A stretch of 64,000 nt of DNA from the NCBI GenBank assembly GCA_946414885.1, contig CAMKQH010000020.1, positions 1-64,000 on the forward strand, given 5' to 3'. Positions 51,347-60,336 of this stretch are shown piece by piece. The notes under the pieces were generated by a model. That model ran no database searches and had not been told where the DNA came from. It was given only the letters and a program-made list of their open reading frames with translations. Position numbers and translations under genes: made by a program. The first letter of the stretch is position 1. Every line of letters begins with the position of its first letter. Origin of the DNA: an uncultured Lachnospiraceae bacterium. GTDB taxonomy: Bacteria; Bacillota; Clostridia; Lachnospirales; Lachnospiraceae.

Positions 51347-51430
51347 GGTTCATTTTAACTTGGTTGAAAATCATATCAACCTTCTGGCCGTTTTGGGCAA
51401 ACGGTTAATTTTCATTTTATTCCGGTTGAT
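51347..51430. promoter_or_regulatory. Probable YesN-type regulator binding sites
   Basis: GGTT boxes followed by an A/T-rich run recur in plus orientation at 51347, 51362, 51403 and 51424. The last three are 41 and 21 bases apart, close to whole turns of the helix. A GGTTGA-N8-TCAACC inverted repeat lies at 51362-51381. They sit upstream of the weak -35, where an AraC-type activator would bind. Confidence 0.55.
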
Positions 51431-52673
51431 TTTGATACTGTGCCCGGAAATCAGAGGGAGTTAGTCCCGTATTTTTCTTAAAAATGTAGCTGAAATAGTG
51501 GGCATCATTGTACCCCACCTTCCTGGCGATCTGTGAGCTTTTCTCATCGGTGCCGCGGAGCATTTCCTTCGCCTTGTTCAGTCTAAGATAGATCAGATAC
51601 TCCGTGAACGTCTGGCCGCTTTGCTGGGAAAACACGGTGGAAAACCTGCTCTTACTCATGTTCACGGCTTTCGCCACGTCCTGCAACATTAAATTCGGAT
51701 TCGAGAAATTCTGCGCCATGTACATCTTGGCATCGCTGATGATCGAAGACACTTTCTTGTCGTCAGCCACCTCTCCCATCTCCCTGACGCCCAGAATGAT
51801 GGCCTGTTCCTCCGTTCTCTGGGCCAAGAGGTGTCTAATGTGCCTTGCCGATTTAAAGCTTTGCGTGATCTTCTCAGGCTCGTCCACGATCTCTCCAATG
51901 CCAACCCGGATCCCGTTGCAGCCCGCCCGCTCTAATTCCCGCACAAGAGACGCCGCAAAGGCATATGCCTGCTCCTCGGCATCATCCGTCGTTTTTCCAA
52001 GGACCAAAAGCCTTGTCCCGTTTTTCCCCGCAGAAGCATGTACGATCCCGCCGCTGGATTCCGCGAGGGAGGAGGCTGCCTCCTGTCCTTCGCTCGTCGG
52101 TGAAAACGCCGCGTCAATGACTGCATAAAACGGCGCAGGCACGGGGCATCCCATGGATTCCAACTCTTTCAAAACGTGATTTGCATCCTCCTCCACGGCT
52201 TCCTCCGCGAAGAGTGATCCAATCAGTTTTTCCTTCACAAACTTCCCACCACTCTCCATGCGTGCCCGCAGACTGGCCGCATGCTCTAATGCTTTCCTTT
52301 CCTCCATAAGCTGCCCGCTCACTTTGTCGAGCACCTCACGAAGTTCCGTTGCGTTAATGGGCTTTAGAAGATATTCCCTGACGCCAAGCTGGATGCACTG
52401 ACGCGCATATTCAAACTCATCATAGCCGCTTAAAACGATGATCCCGATCCAAGGCATTTGCGCGCGAAGAACGCGGCAAAGCTCCAGACCGTCCATGAAC
52501 GGCATGCGAATGTCCGTGATCACAATGTCCGGATTGGTGTCACGGATCATGGGAAGCGCCATCTCCCCGTCTGGTGCTTCACCAACTAAAGTATACGGGG
52601 TTTCATCCCAGGGAAAGGATTCCCGGATTCCTTCTCTGACAACGATCTCATCATCAGCCAGAAACACTTTCAT
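51417..52673 (-). CDS. AraC-type response regulator (YesN-like)
   Basis: A 418-residue regulator. The receiver domain holds ADDEIVVREGIRES and phosphoacceptor Asp in PDIVITDIRMPFMDGLELC. A middle region of about 170 residues follows, and then an AraC DNA-binding domain with NLMLQDVAKAVNMSKSRFST and SSQIARKVGYNDAHYFSYIF. It pairs with the YesM-type kinase encoded just upstream; the genes overlap by 20 bases. ATG 52673 or the TTG at 52679 could be the start. It likely activates the sugar uptake operon. Confidence 0.92.
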   Translation of the reverse strand: MKVFLADDEIVVREGIRESFPWDETPYTLVGEAPDGEMALPMIRDTNPDIVITDIRMPFMDGLELCRVLRAQMPWIGIIVLSGYDEFEYARQCIQLGVREYLLKPINATELREVLDKVSGQLMEERKALEHAASLRARMESGGKFVKEKLIGSLFAEEAVEEDANHVLKELESMGCPVPAPFYAVIDAAFSPTSEGQEAASSLAESSGGIVHASAGKNGTRLLVLGKTTDDAEEQAYAFAASLVRELERAGCNGIRVGIGEIVDEPEKITQSFKSARHIRHLLAQRTEEQAIILGVREMGEVADDKKVSSIISDAKMYMAQNFSNPNLMLQDVAKAVNMSKSRFSTVFSQQSGQTFTEYLIYLRLNKAKEMLRGTDEKSSQIARKVGYNDAHYFSYIFKKNTGLTPSDFRAQYQNQPE

Positions 52674-54120
52674 GCTCAAATATCTCCTCTCTCGTCCTGC
52701 AAGGCACCGTAAAGCTTACCTCCGTGCCCTCTGCGTCGCTCTTGATTTTCAGGCCTTCCTGCTGGTTATAATACAAGCGGATCCGCATGTTTACGTTGAC
52801 CAGGCCAAAGCCTCCGCCGCCCTCGCTGACGGCCGGCTGTCCCTTTTTCATCCGCTCATTCAGATCACTAAGCTGTTCCTTGGTCATGCCAAGGCCCGTG
52901 TCCTTCACGCTGAATACCAGATTGCCGCCCTCCATCTTTCCGCTGACCTTGATCATTCCGCCGCCGCGCTTGATCTTGATGCCGTGGTAGATGGCATTCT
53001 CCACCAGCGGCTGCAACAAAAGCTTCAGAATGTAGCGATCGCCGATCTCATCCGACACGTCAATTTCATAGCGCAGGATATCGCGGTACCTGGTCTGCTG
53101 GATTTTTAAATAACCCTCGATATGCTTCTTCTCTTGACTGATGGGAATCCAGTCCGCACCGGAGGAAAGGCTGATCCGGAAGAAATCACTTAGGGCGCTC
53201 GTCAGTTGGATGACTTCGTCCTTTTCCCCCGCTTCCGCCTTCCACACAATGGCATCCAGCGTATTATACAGGAAATGTGGATTAATCTGCGCCTGCAACG
53301 TCCGCAACTCCGCCTTGCGAAGCTTTTTGGCGTCCTGATTACTCTTCTCCATCATGTCTTCCAAGCGGTCCGCCATTGTATTTACCTGCATCGTCAGGTT
53401 CCGGAGTTCGGACACGTTGGTGTCCGTAAGTCTTGCGTCCAGCGTACCTTCCGCCAGCATGCCCGTCACCTTCTCAAGGCTCTCGATCGGCTGTCTTACA
53501 AAATCAGCAGTCGATTTCACGTATTTGTTGCTAAACCACCATGCGGCAAGCACAATCAAAACCTCCGAAATCGCCGTCGCAATGATGACAAACCAAAGGC
53601 TCGTGCTCATGCGCGCCGTTGACGCGATCTCCTGTGCGATGTATTCATTCAGCATGCTGTCCACAAGCGAAGCAACGTCCCTGACTTCAACGAGCACCTC
53701 TTCATTTTCGACCACGGGAACCCGCGCTTCGATGTTTTCATGAATGTGATCCACGTAGTTCTCCAGCGTCTGCATTGTCCGACCGGCCACGATGAGCGAG
53801 AGACTGTTCTCCTGTCCGGTCTGCTCCGTAATGATCTCTATGGTTCTCTTCACTTCAAAGATCATCGAATAAACGTTGCTCTCCGCAAAAGTATTCTGAC
53901 CGCTGATAATGTTCCATGCGCTCCCCGGGATCTCTTCCGTTACAAGCGTTTTAAGGCTTGCGATCGTCTCCATTCTCACGATGGAACTGTGATATTTCCA
54001 CGCATAAAAAAGCATGAGCACAAGACTGATGATGATGGGAAACACCAGCATCAGCACCAGTCTGTGGCTTAGGTCATTGATTCGCCCAAGAATGCTTTTC
54101 TCCTTCTTCACTCGCTCCAT
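52654..54120 (-). CDS. YesM-type sensor histidine kinase
   Basis: A 488-residue membrane kinase: helix 1 (LVLMLVFPIIISLVLMLFYA), an external region of about 145 residues, helix 2 (LWFVIIATAISEVLIVLAAW), a HAMP linker, and the LytS-type kinase core with QAQINPHFLYNTLDAIVWK and VKDTGLGMTKEQL. The lipoprotein sugar receptor encoded just upstream probably binds its external part. GAGGAC precedes the ATG. Confidence 0.92.
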   Translation of the reverse strand: MERVKKEKSILGRINDLSHRLVLMLVFPIIISLVLMLFYAWKYHSSIVRMETIASLKTLVTEEIPGSAWNIISGQNTFAESNVYSMIFEVKRTIEIITEQTGQENSLSLIVAGRTMQTLENYVDHIHENIEARVPVVENEEVLVEVRDVASLVDSMLNEYIAQEIASTARMSTSLWFVIIATAISEVLIVLAAWWFSNKYVKSTADFVRQPIESLEKVTGMLAEGTLDARLTDTNVSELRNLTMQVNTMADRLEDMMEKSNQDAKKLRKAELRTLQAQINPHFLYNTLDAIVWKAEAGEKDEVIQLTSALSDFFRISLSSGADWIPISQEKKHIEGYLKIQQTRYRDILRYEIDVSDEIGDRYILKLLLQPLVENAIYHGIKIKRGGGMIKVSGKMEGGNLVFSVKDTGLGMTKEQLSDLNERMKKGQPAVSEGGGGFGLVNVNMRIRLYYNQQEGLKIKSDAEGTEVSFTVPCRTREEIFEHESVSG

Positions 54121-54130
54121 GCAATCGTCC

Positions 54131-55114
54131 TCAATATCCTCTCGGCTCTATGGTCGAAGGATCCTGTTCATCGCTAAACACTTGCTCCGTCGGGTGTATC
54201 ACGGCATCCACGCTCTCTCCCGCCTTCAGTTTCAGGGCAGTCTCCATGAGTTCCTTTCCCAGCTTCGGCGTGCATTCCACGACACAATTGATCTTGCCTT
54301 TTTTTAACACGTCGATGGCCTTCTGCCCGCCGTCGATGGAGATAATGATCATGTTCTCTCCCGGATAGAATCCTGCCTTTTCGATCTCCGGCAGGGCTCC
54401 CAGGGTCATCTCGTCGTTGTGGCTGAACACGACGTCAATCTCGTCCCCGTACGTCTCTAACAGCTGACGCATGCATTCCGCGCCGCGGCTTTTTAAGAAG
54501 TCCCCGTCAATGCTCTCGAGCACGTTGATCCTTGGATCATTTGCGATCGTGTCCATAAATCCGGCTTGGCGCTGCCGCATGGGAGTGGAATTCTCCGTAC
54601 CGGTGATCTCGACGACGTTCACGTGTTCCATGCTAAGACTGTCTGCCTTTCTGATCAGATATTCCGCCGCCATGACGCCTTCCCGGTAAAAGTCCGCTCC
54701 GATCAGGCACGTCGTGAGTCCTTCCTTTTCCGTGCTGATGTCCCTGTCCACCAGGATCACCGGAATGCCCGCGTTTTTCGCCTCCATAAGCACGTTGTCC
54801 CATCCGTCCTCCACGATCGGCGAGAATGCGATCACGTCCACCTTATACGCGATAAACCTACGGATGGCAGCGATCTGATTCTCCTGCTTCTGGTTTGCAT
54901 TTTCCAGCATCAGGCTGACGACGTATTTCTCCGCCTGTTCTTCAATGTCACGCGTATTGCCGATGCGCCAGGCGCTCTCTGCCCCAATCTGGCTAAACCC
55001 CAAAAGGAGTTTCGGTTCGATCGGCTGTTCAGCCGGTTTGGTGCACCCGCCCGTCATTATGATGATCAGCAAAAAACAAAGGCATCTGCAAATCTTTTTG
55101 CTCCACTTTCCCAT
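54131..55114 (-). CDS. Sugar-receptor lipoprotein of the kinase (XylFII-like)
   Basis: A 327-residue lipoprotein (lipobox MTGGCT) with a type I periplasmic-binding fold: KLLLGFSQIGAESAWRIGNT, DVIAFSPIVEDGWDNVLMEA, VDRDISTEKEG, VVFSHNDEMTLGALPEIEKA. It lies 10 bases before the YesM-type kinase gene, not with the transporter. This layout matches the receptor-LytS-YesN three-component sugar sensing system described for xylose in Clostridium. So it is probably a sensor, not a transport subunit. ATG 55114 is preferred. Confidence 0.88.
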   Translation of the reverse strand: MGKWSKKICRCLCFLLIIIMTGGCTKPAEQPIEPKLLLGFSQIGAESAWRIGNTRDIEEQAEKYVVSLMLENANQKQENQIAAIRRFIAYKVDVIAFSPIVEDGWDNVLMEAKNAGIPVILVDRDISTEKEGLTTCLIGADFYREGVMAAEYLIRKADSLSMEHVNVVEITGTENSTPMRQRQAGFMDTIANDPRINVLESIDGDFLKSRGAECMRQLLETYGDEIDVVFSHNDEMTLGALPEIEKAGFYPGENMIIISIDGGQKAIDVLKKGKINCVVECTPKLGKELMETALKLKAGESVDAVIHPTEQVFSDEQDPSTIEPRGY

Positions 55115-55181
55115 AGCGTCATCCCTCTGAATCATAATCATGCGTAAAACAATTATAGTATAAAATATTTTTAATTTGCCG

Positions 55182-56060
55182 TCAAAGGTCGAAAAGGCTC
55201 ATCTGCTGATAACGTTCCGGCAGTTCGTTCATATACTGGAAACACTCCTCTGGCCTGTGCATCATCCCGTTCTCTTCGCAAAACTGATGAAAAACCTTAA
55301 GGAGCATGCGGCTGTTAGGGCTGGGCAAATCATAGGCATTCCCGTAGCGTTTGACGTAGCGCTCCTTCATTCCCGGAAAATGCTTATCCAACGCCGCATA
55401 ATAGTACTCCCGGTCCCCCTCGCGAAGCGTAAGGCCCATGCCAAAGTCAATGATGCCCTTCACCCCCACGCGGGCGCACTCTTTCAGGATTGCCGTGACG
55501 TTTTCCTCGGTGTCGTTAATGAACGGCAGGATCGGCGTGATCCAGACAATCGTCGGGATCCCCTGCTCCTGCATGATCTCCAATACTTCGATCCGTCTTT
55601 TCGTGTTGCAGACGTTGGGTTCAAGGATCTTGCACAGCTTGTCGTCATACGTAGTTAGCGTCATCTGCACCACGCATTTTGCCGTGCAGTTGATCTCTTC
55701 AAGCAAGTCCAGGTCCCGCAAGATCAGATCTGATTTTGTCTGAATGGCCAGACCGAAGCCATGTCTCGCAATGACCTCTAGGCATCTTCTCGTCAGTCCG
55801 ATCACTTTTTCGCAGTGCAGGTATGGATCGGACATTGCGCCCGTTCCGATCATGCACTTTTGTCTTTTTGATTTCAGCGCCCTCTCCAAAAGCTCCGGCG
55901 CATTCTGCTTTACCTCTATGTCTTCGAAGGGATGCGTAAACTGATAGCACTTGCTCCTGCCGTCACAGTAAATGCATCCGTGCGAGCACCCGCGATACAC
56001 GTTCATCCCGGTGCGCCCGCCGTTCCCCGTCAATATTCCTTTTGCATCTACAAAATGCAT
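55182..56060 (-). CDS. Radical SAM protein (SplB-like)
   Basis: A 292-residue radical SAM enzyme. CSHGCIYCD (Cys 25, 29, 32) is the iron-sulfur motif, GRTGMNVYRG comes before it, and GAMSDPYLHCEK and LAIQTKSDLILRDLDLLEEI follow. This is the short branch related to spore photoproduct lyase, which many bacteria have without known substrate. It begins 2 bases after the cation efflux gene and therefore lies under the same riboswitch. Confidence 0.87.
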   Translation of the reverse strand: MHFVDAKGILTGNGGRTGMNVYRGCSHGCIYCDGRSKCYQFTHPFEDIEVKQNAPELLERALKSKRQKCMIGTGAMSDPYLHCEKVIGLTRRCLEVIARHGFGLAIQTKSDLILRDLDLLEEINCTAKCVVQMTLTTYDDKLCKILEPNVCNTKRRIEVLEIMQEQGIPTIVWITPILPFINDTEENVTAILKECARVGVKGIIDFGMGLTLREGDREYYYAALDKHFPGMKERYVKRYGNAYDLPSPNSRMLLKVFHQFCEENGMMHRPEECFQYMNELPERYQQMSLFDL

Positions 56061-56062
56061 GC

Positions 56063-56935
56063 TTAATTCTCCTCTGGATTCACGTGGATCATCACGTGCT
56101 TTACGTTGGGGAAATTCTGCTCCATGGCGTCGTGCACGTTTTCCGCGATCTCATGAGCCTCCACCAGTGAAATGTCTCTTTGTACGGCAATTTCCAAGTC
56201 CACGTAGATCTTATTTCCAAACTGCCTCGTGCGAAGCAGGTCGATCTTACGCACTCCAGGCTGCTCCTCCACAAAGGTTTTAATCTTTTGTACAAACGCG
56301 TTGTCACAGGACGTATCCAACATCTGGGCCAGCGCAACCTTCGAAATGTCGTAAGCTACTTTCATAATAAAGAGACAAATGACCAGGCTTGCGATGGGAT
56401 CCATGACGGGAAAACCCAATTTCGCCAATCCGATTCCAACAAAGGAGCCAACCGAGGACAGCGCATCCGAGCGGTGATGCCAGGCATCCGCCTTAAAGGC
56501 TGCGGAATCAAGCTTCTTGGCGTAATACATCGTATACCAGAACATCCCTTCTTTGACGACGATGGAGATGACTGCAGCAATCAGGGGCAACATGGTCGGT
56601 ATCTCCAGCTCCGCCCTTTCCCACAAAAGCTTACGAACGCCCGTATATCCAATGCCAATTCCCGTTCCTGCAAGAATCAGGCCCAGGGCCAGCGACGCGA
56701 CGCATTCAAGCCGCTCATGTCCGTAAGGATGTTCAGCGTCCTCCTGCCTCTTGGAAAGCCTTACTCCAATATATGCAATCAGCGTGGCAAACACGTCGGA
56801 GAGGGAATGCACTGCGTCCGAGATCATCGCGCCGGACCTTCCAAAGATCCCGGCAAGCAGCTTGAATGCCGCGAGCACCACGTTTCCCAAGATTCCTACT
56901 CTTGACATCTTCGATATGATTCTTTTTTCATCCAT
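56063..56935 (-). CDS. Cation diffusion facilitator efflux transporter
   Basis: A 290-residue CDF protein with six helices and a cytoplasmic metallochaperone-like tail. Metal sites are HSLSD in helix 2 (HxxxD, near residue 43) and HHRSD in helix 5 (HxxxD, near 153). The C-terminal region has DLEIAVQRDISLVEAHEIAE. It exports divalent metal in exchange for protons. The upstream NiCo riboswitch points to cobalt or nickel. GGAGGTATT precedes the ATG. Confidence 0.92.
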   Translation of the reverse strand: MDEKRIISKMSRVGILGNVVLAAFKLLAGIFGRSGAMISDAVHSLSDVFATLIAYIGVRLSKRQEDAEHPYGHERLECVASLALGLILAGTGIGIGYTGVRKLLWERAELEIPTMLPLIAAVISIVVKEGMFWYTMYYAKKLDSAAFKADAWHHRSDALSSVGSFVGIGLAKLGFPVMDPIASLVICLFIMKVAYDISKVALAQMLDTSCDNAFVQKIKTFVEEQPGVRKIDLLRTRQFGNKIYVDLEIAVQRDISLVEAHEIAENVHDAMEQNFPNVKHVMIHVNPEEN

Positions 56936-56981
56936 GACAATACCTCCGCAAACGTTCCTAATGCATTATATGTTCCGGACG

Positions 56982-57028
56982 AAAAAAAGCATACCCCGGA
57001 ACAAGACACTGTCCCGCAGATATGCTTT
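56982..57028 (-). terminator. Terminator overlapping the NiCo riboswitch
   Basis: On the minus strand AAAGCATA pairs with TATGCTTT, and inside it CGGGAC pairs with GTTCCG (one G-T pair) over AGTGTCTT; T7 follows. The CGGGAC arm belongs to the conserved 3' part of the riboswitch, so folding of the aptamer and the terminator exclude each other. Confidence 0.85.
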
Positions 57029-57101
57029 ATGCTTCTGCTGCCGTCTCAACGACCCGGCCACACACGTCCATTGGGGAACGTACTGCCTGCTCAGTTTGTA
57101 C
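57003..57101 (-). promoter_or_regulatory. NiCo (czcD) riboswitch
   Basis: The minus strand carries ACTGAGCAGGCA at 57084-57095, a hairpin, then GGCCGGGTCG, a GGCAGCAGA block and finally CTGCGGGACAGT near 57006-57019. These are the conserved segments of the NiCo riboswitch, a four-way junction that binds Co2+ or Ni2+ cooperatively. It lies directly before a cation diffusion facilitator gene, its usual partner. Metal binding should hold the 3' arm and prevent the terminator, so efflux is switched on. Confidence 0.9.
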
Positions 57102-57145
57102 TGTAGATGCACGAAAGTGTAGATGCAGTGCAACGAGTTTTAATT

Positions 57146-57174
57146 ATTCTATCATATCGGCCTGGTGAAGTCAA
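57146..57174 (-). promoter_or_regulatory. Promoter of the metal efflux operon
   Basis: TTGACT (plus 57169-57174) and TAGAAT (plus 57146-57151) are 17 bases apart on the minus strand, placing the transcript start about 40 bases before the NiCo aptamer. No repressor site is needed or seen. Confidence 0.75.
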
Positions 57175-57273
57175 TTTTCTATTTATTCCATCAACCAACT
57201 AAATCTTTTCTCTTTTTTCCCGTCAATCAATGAAATCCTGGTTTCATTTTGTTTGTTGTCCCCCGGCGATCGG

Positions 57274-58491
57274 TTACTTTCCCATCACTTCGACGACGTG
57301 CTCGAACCCTTTCTTCAGCTCCGCATCATACCCTCTCATGACTTCCTCGATCTTCTCCTGATCCTCCAAGGTTCCCTGGACGCCGCGCCTTGCAAGGTAA
57401 TCCACCAAATATGCGGCATAATTTGCATCGCCGTAATACTTGTCATTCCACGCATCAGTCTCCTCTGCGGCATCCCCAAACAACGTGGCTGACTTTCCAT
57501 CCCGGAATCGCAGTTCCATCTCCAAAGCTTCACTGCGGCAATAAATCCTGTAAGACGCGATCTCATCTAACCCGTATACCGTGTCAACGCCGCCGCGCCT
57601 TACCGTTACGGACGTCTCCTCTAGTTTTACGTGATTATTCGTCAGTTGATAACAATACACTCCCGTTGCCAGGACAAACGCTGCCAGCAATCCCGCTACG
57701 ATCACGCGCCTTGCCTTTCCCCAAATGCTATAGTTTGCATCGTCAAAGACTCCTGACGCAAATAAACTGAGCAATATGGACGCCACGACCACAACCACGA
57801 TCCAGATACCCACGTTGCTGCTATATCTCACGGCCTCCTGCTCACTCACGCCCTCCATCAACTGGTTGCTTCCCAGCATGCCAATGATATAAAACGCAAG
57901 CGAAAGAAAGGAAATTCCCATCATCATGATCCTGCAAAGATCTGCAAATGCACCAAATGCCCCAATCAAAAAGCGACGTCCAATCCCACACGCGTGTGTC
58001 ATACGCCACTGGAGCTCATATGCTTTCAAAAACAGGAAAATCCATGGAACCGCCAAGTAGATTACTGCGATGATCAGTGCCTTTTCCAACGTGATCAGTT
58101 TCAGGGCTCCCGCAAGCAAAAACACGGCCGCAGAACCGATCTGCATCGGCAGGAGCCTCTTCCCCAGGAGGGTAAAATATGCGGCAGGATCAAAGCTCAG
58201 GCTCCGGATTACGTCCTCCAGGTCCGAATGCACTTGCAGCTTAGGTCCCTTCACGTCCTTCATCTCAGAAAAATAGAATCGCGTATACTTCCGGACGTAA
58301 GTATGAACCGCCGCCATGACAAACAGGATCGCACCCACAAGGTACATTCCTTCCAGCGCTTCAGCCACCTTATTTCCCGAACTCATTAAATACGCTGCGG
58401 AGGTAATCCAGATGACGATCCATCCGTTCAGTCTCCAATGCTTTTTACCCATGTATTTTCGAAATTCATTCATGACCATTTTATTATCCAT
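57274..58491 (-). CDS. Membrane protein paired with an ABC ATPase
   Basis: A 405-residue protein with about six to eight helices (LNGWIVIWITSAAYLM, GSAAVFLLAGALKLITLE, WIVVVVVASILLSLFASG, GLLAAFVLATGVYCYQL). A C-terminal external or cytoplasmic alpha/beta domain follows (VKLEETSVTVRRGGVDTVYG, then AAYLVDYLARRGVQG). It is likely the permease of the ABC ATPase that precedes it by 16 bases. No permease family is certain. It is the last gene of the GntR operon. Confidence 0.7.
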   Translation of the reverse strand: MDNKMVMNEFRKYMGKKHWRLNGWIVIWITSAAYLMSSGNKVAEALEGMYLVGAILFVMAAVHTYVRKYTRFYFSEMKDVKGPKLQVHSDLEDVIRSLSFDPAAYFTLLGKRLLPMQIGSAAVFLLAGALKLITLEKALIIAVIYLAVPWIFLFLKAYELQWRMTHACGIGRRFLIGAFGAFADLCRIMMMGISFLSLAFYIIGMLGSNQLMEGVSEQEAVRYSSNVGIWIVVVVVASILLSLFASGVFDDANYSIWGKARRVIVAGLLAAFVLATGVYCYQLTNNHVKLEETSVTVRRGGVDTVYGLDEIASYRIYCRSEALEMELRFRDGKSATLFGDAAEETDAWNDKYYGDANYAAYLVDYLARRGVQGTLEDQEKIEEVMRGYDAELKKGFEHVVEVMGK

Positions 58492-58507
58492 TTTTCGTCA
58501 CGGGAGC

Positions 58508-59221
58508 CTATTTCGCAAACAAGTCCCGCAATCCTCCTTCTTCACCCAAAACCTCAAATCTGCTTCCGCTTTCAACGATGCTTCCGTTTTCCATCACGTG
58601 AACGTAATCCACCATGTCCGAGATTTCATCGACCAAATGCGTGCTGATCAGTATGCCTGTCTCATTCTCTGCCACCGTCTTTTGCAATAGCTCCAATATG
58701 TCCAGCTTAAACACGGGGTCTATGTTTGCCAGCGGCTCATCCAGCAAAAGGAGCTTTGGCCTTCTGGCCAGCAAAAACGACAGTTCCGTCTTTACGCGCT
58801 CTCCGGCAGACAACGTATCAACCAGTTTTTCCATGCATCCTTCCGCACCCGCCAGGTGCATCAGATTGTCGAAGTATTTTTTGTCAAAGGAAGGATAGAA
58901 GATGGAAAGCGTTTCCACGTTCTGCTTCACCGTCAAACCATCAATGCACCAGCTCTCACCCGCGTAAGCCACCTCTCGCCGGAAGGCTGTCAGGTTCCTC
59001 TTCGTCAGCGGCGTCCCATTCCACAGGATTTCTCCGGTCCTAGGCCAAAGCATCCCATACAAAAGTGATAAAAGTGTTGTCTTACCCGCGCCATTTTTCC
59101 CCAAAAGACAGGATACGTAACCGGGTTCTATCAATAGCGACGCATCGCGAATCTCAAAATCATCTTTCTCTTTTCCTATTTTGAAACCATACCTGTAATT
59201 CAATTTTTTAGCTTCCAACAT
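58508..59221 (-). CDS. ABC transporter ATP-binding protein
   Basis: A 237-residue ATPase: Walker A GKNGAGKTTLLSLLYG near residue 38, signature LSAGERVKTELSFLL, Walker B LLLLDEPLANIDP, and the H-loop in STHLVDEI. It is shorter than most exporter ATPases, typical of YtrB-type proteins. It follows the GntR gene after 17 bases and precedes its membrane partner. Confidence 0.92.
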   Translation of the reverse strand: MLEAKKLNYRYGFKIGKEKDDFEIRDASLLIEPGYVSCLLGKNGAGKTTLLSLLYGMLWPRTGEILWNGTPLTKRNLTAFRREVAYAGESWCIDGLTVKQNVETLSIFYPSFDKKYFDNLMHLAGAEGCMEKLVDTLSAGERVKTELSFLLARRPKLLLLDEPLANIDPVFKLDILELLQKTVAENETGILISTHLVDEISDMVDYVHVMENGSIVESGSRFEVLGEEGGLRDLFAK

Positions 59222-59238
59222 TTCGTTTTATCCTCACT

Positions 59239-59607
59239 TTATTCCCACAGAATGTCAAGCATGTCAAGAGCTTCCTGCTTGGTCATGCCTGCCTTTTTCG
59301 CCTCGCTGACCCACTCTCCCAAATGCTCCTCAATGCCTACCGTCTCCTTTTCCTTGACATACTGGAGATCCGGATTGTCTACGTAAAAGCCCTTTCCCTG
59401 AACGGAATAGATCATGCCCTCCTTCTCCAAATCCTCATAGGCACGCTTCACCGTAATCACGCTGATCTTGACGTCAGCCGCCAGGGCACGTATGGACGGA
59501 AGCATCTCTCCTTCCTTTAATTCGCCGGAGACGATCATTTCCTTGATCTGTCTTTCGATCTGTTCATATATGGGCAATCCACTTTTTGTTTGCACGTTTA
59601 CGTTCAC
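59239..59607 (-). CDS. GntR-family regulator (YtrA-like)
   Basis: A 122-residue repressor with a GntR winged helix (YEQIERQIKEMIVSGELKEG, then ISVITVKRAYEDLEKEGMIY) and a short C-terminal tail. This is the YtrA type that controls ABC transporter operons involved in envelope stress and acetoin or antibiotic response. It sits in the middle of its operon. GTATAC-type sites upstream of the operon may be its targets. Confidence 0.92.
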   Translation of the reverse strand: MNVNVQTKSGLPIYEQIERQIKEMIVSGELKEGEMLPSIRALAADVKISVITVKRAYEDLEKEGMIYSVQGKGFYVDNPDLQYVKEKETVGIEEHLGEWVSEAKKAGMTKQEALDMLDILWE

Positions 59608-59655
59608 GTTCTTACCTCCTGCCTTTCCCTTAGGCTAATTCCTGACTCCCTTTAA

Positions 59656-60336
59656 TTACTCTCTTTTTTCTTTCTTCGCCGCCCTCGTCTCCTTTTCGGC
59701 ATTCGGCGCGAAATCACGTATCTTCCATTCACTATACAGTTTCACGCAGTAAATGGCGAGTAGCGCCGTTGCCGCAAGCAATATGCCTGCATGAATCCAT
59801 GTTGCCCCATTCATAAAGAAAGCCGTTTTTTTGCGGAACTCCAATCCCCTAAATGCATAAACAAAGAGGATCACGGTCGGAAGGGAACAAAAGACGTAAC
59901 GAAAAGGCGTATATATCTTCTTTCCTCCCGTGATACCCTCGGCTCTTTCCAAAAGCGTCTCGTAAATCGCCACCATCTGCAAAGCGAAAAATGCGCCTAA
60001 GATTGCGGGGCTTCCATACATGCCTCCCCGGATAATAATGGAATCCGGGAGCAAGTACCCTAGCAGAATGCCGACGAATCCCACAATCAGATATCTCAGC
60101 CAAATCATGTGACATCTGGTCAGTCTCATCCGCTTAATCTCTTCATCCGTCAGCGGGATCAGGCTTTCCGCCTCCGTCTCAAACCGGAAACCATAGCTGA
60201 ATACGGCCGCCATGAGCATCAAAAACATCTGTGCGGTTGGAAGTAAAATGATCATAACCACAAACAATAGTCTTGCCAGCCAAAATGCCGGTATATAACG
60301 AAAGGACAACCTTTCCTGTCTAAAATATTCTCTCAT
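59656..60336 (-). CDS. Membrane protein paired with an ABC ATPase
   Basis: A 226-residue protein with six helices (IPAFWLARLLFVVMIILLPT, LMLMAAVFSYGFRFETE, LIVGFVGILLGYLLP, PAILGAFFALQMVAIYETLL) and a Lys/Glu-rich C-terminus. It overlaps the preceding ATPase gene by 4 bases, which supports a permease role, but no family is recognised. Confidence 0.75.
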   Translation of the reverse strand: MREYFRQERLSFRYIPAFWLARLLFVVMIILLPTAQMFLMLMAAVFSYGFRFETEAESLIPLTDEEIKRMRLTRCHMIWLRYLIVGFVGILLGYLLPDSIIIRGGMYGSPAILGAFFALQMVAIYETLLERAEGITGGKKIYTPFRYVFCSLPTVILFVYAFRGLEFRKKTAFFMNGATWIHAGILLAATALLAIYCVKLYSEWKIRDFAPNAEKETRAAKKEKRE

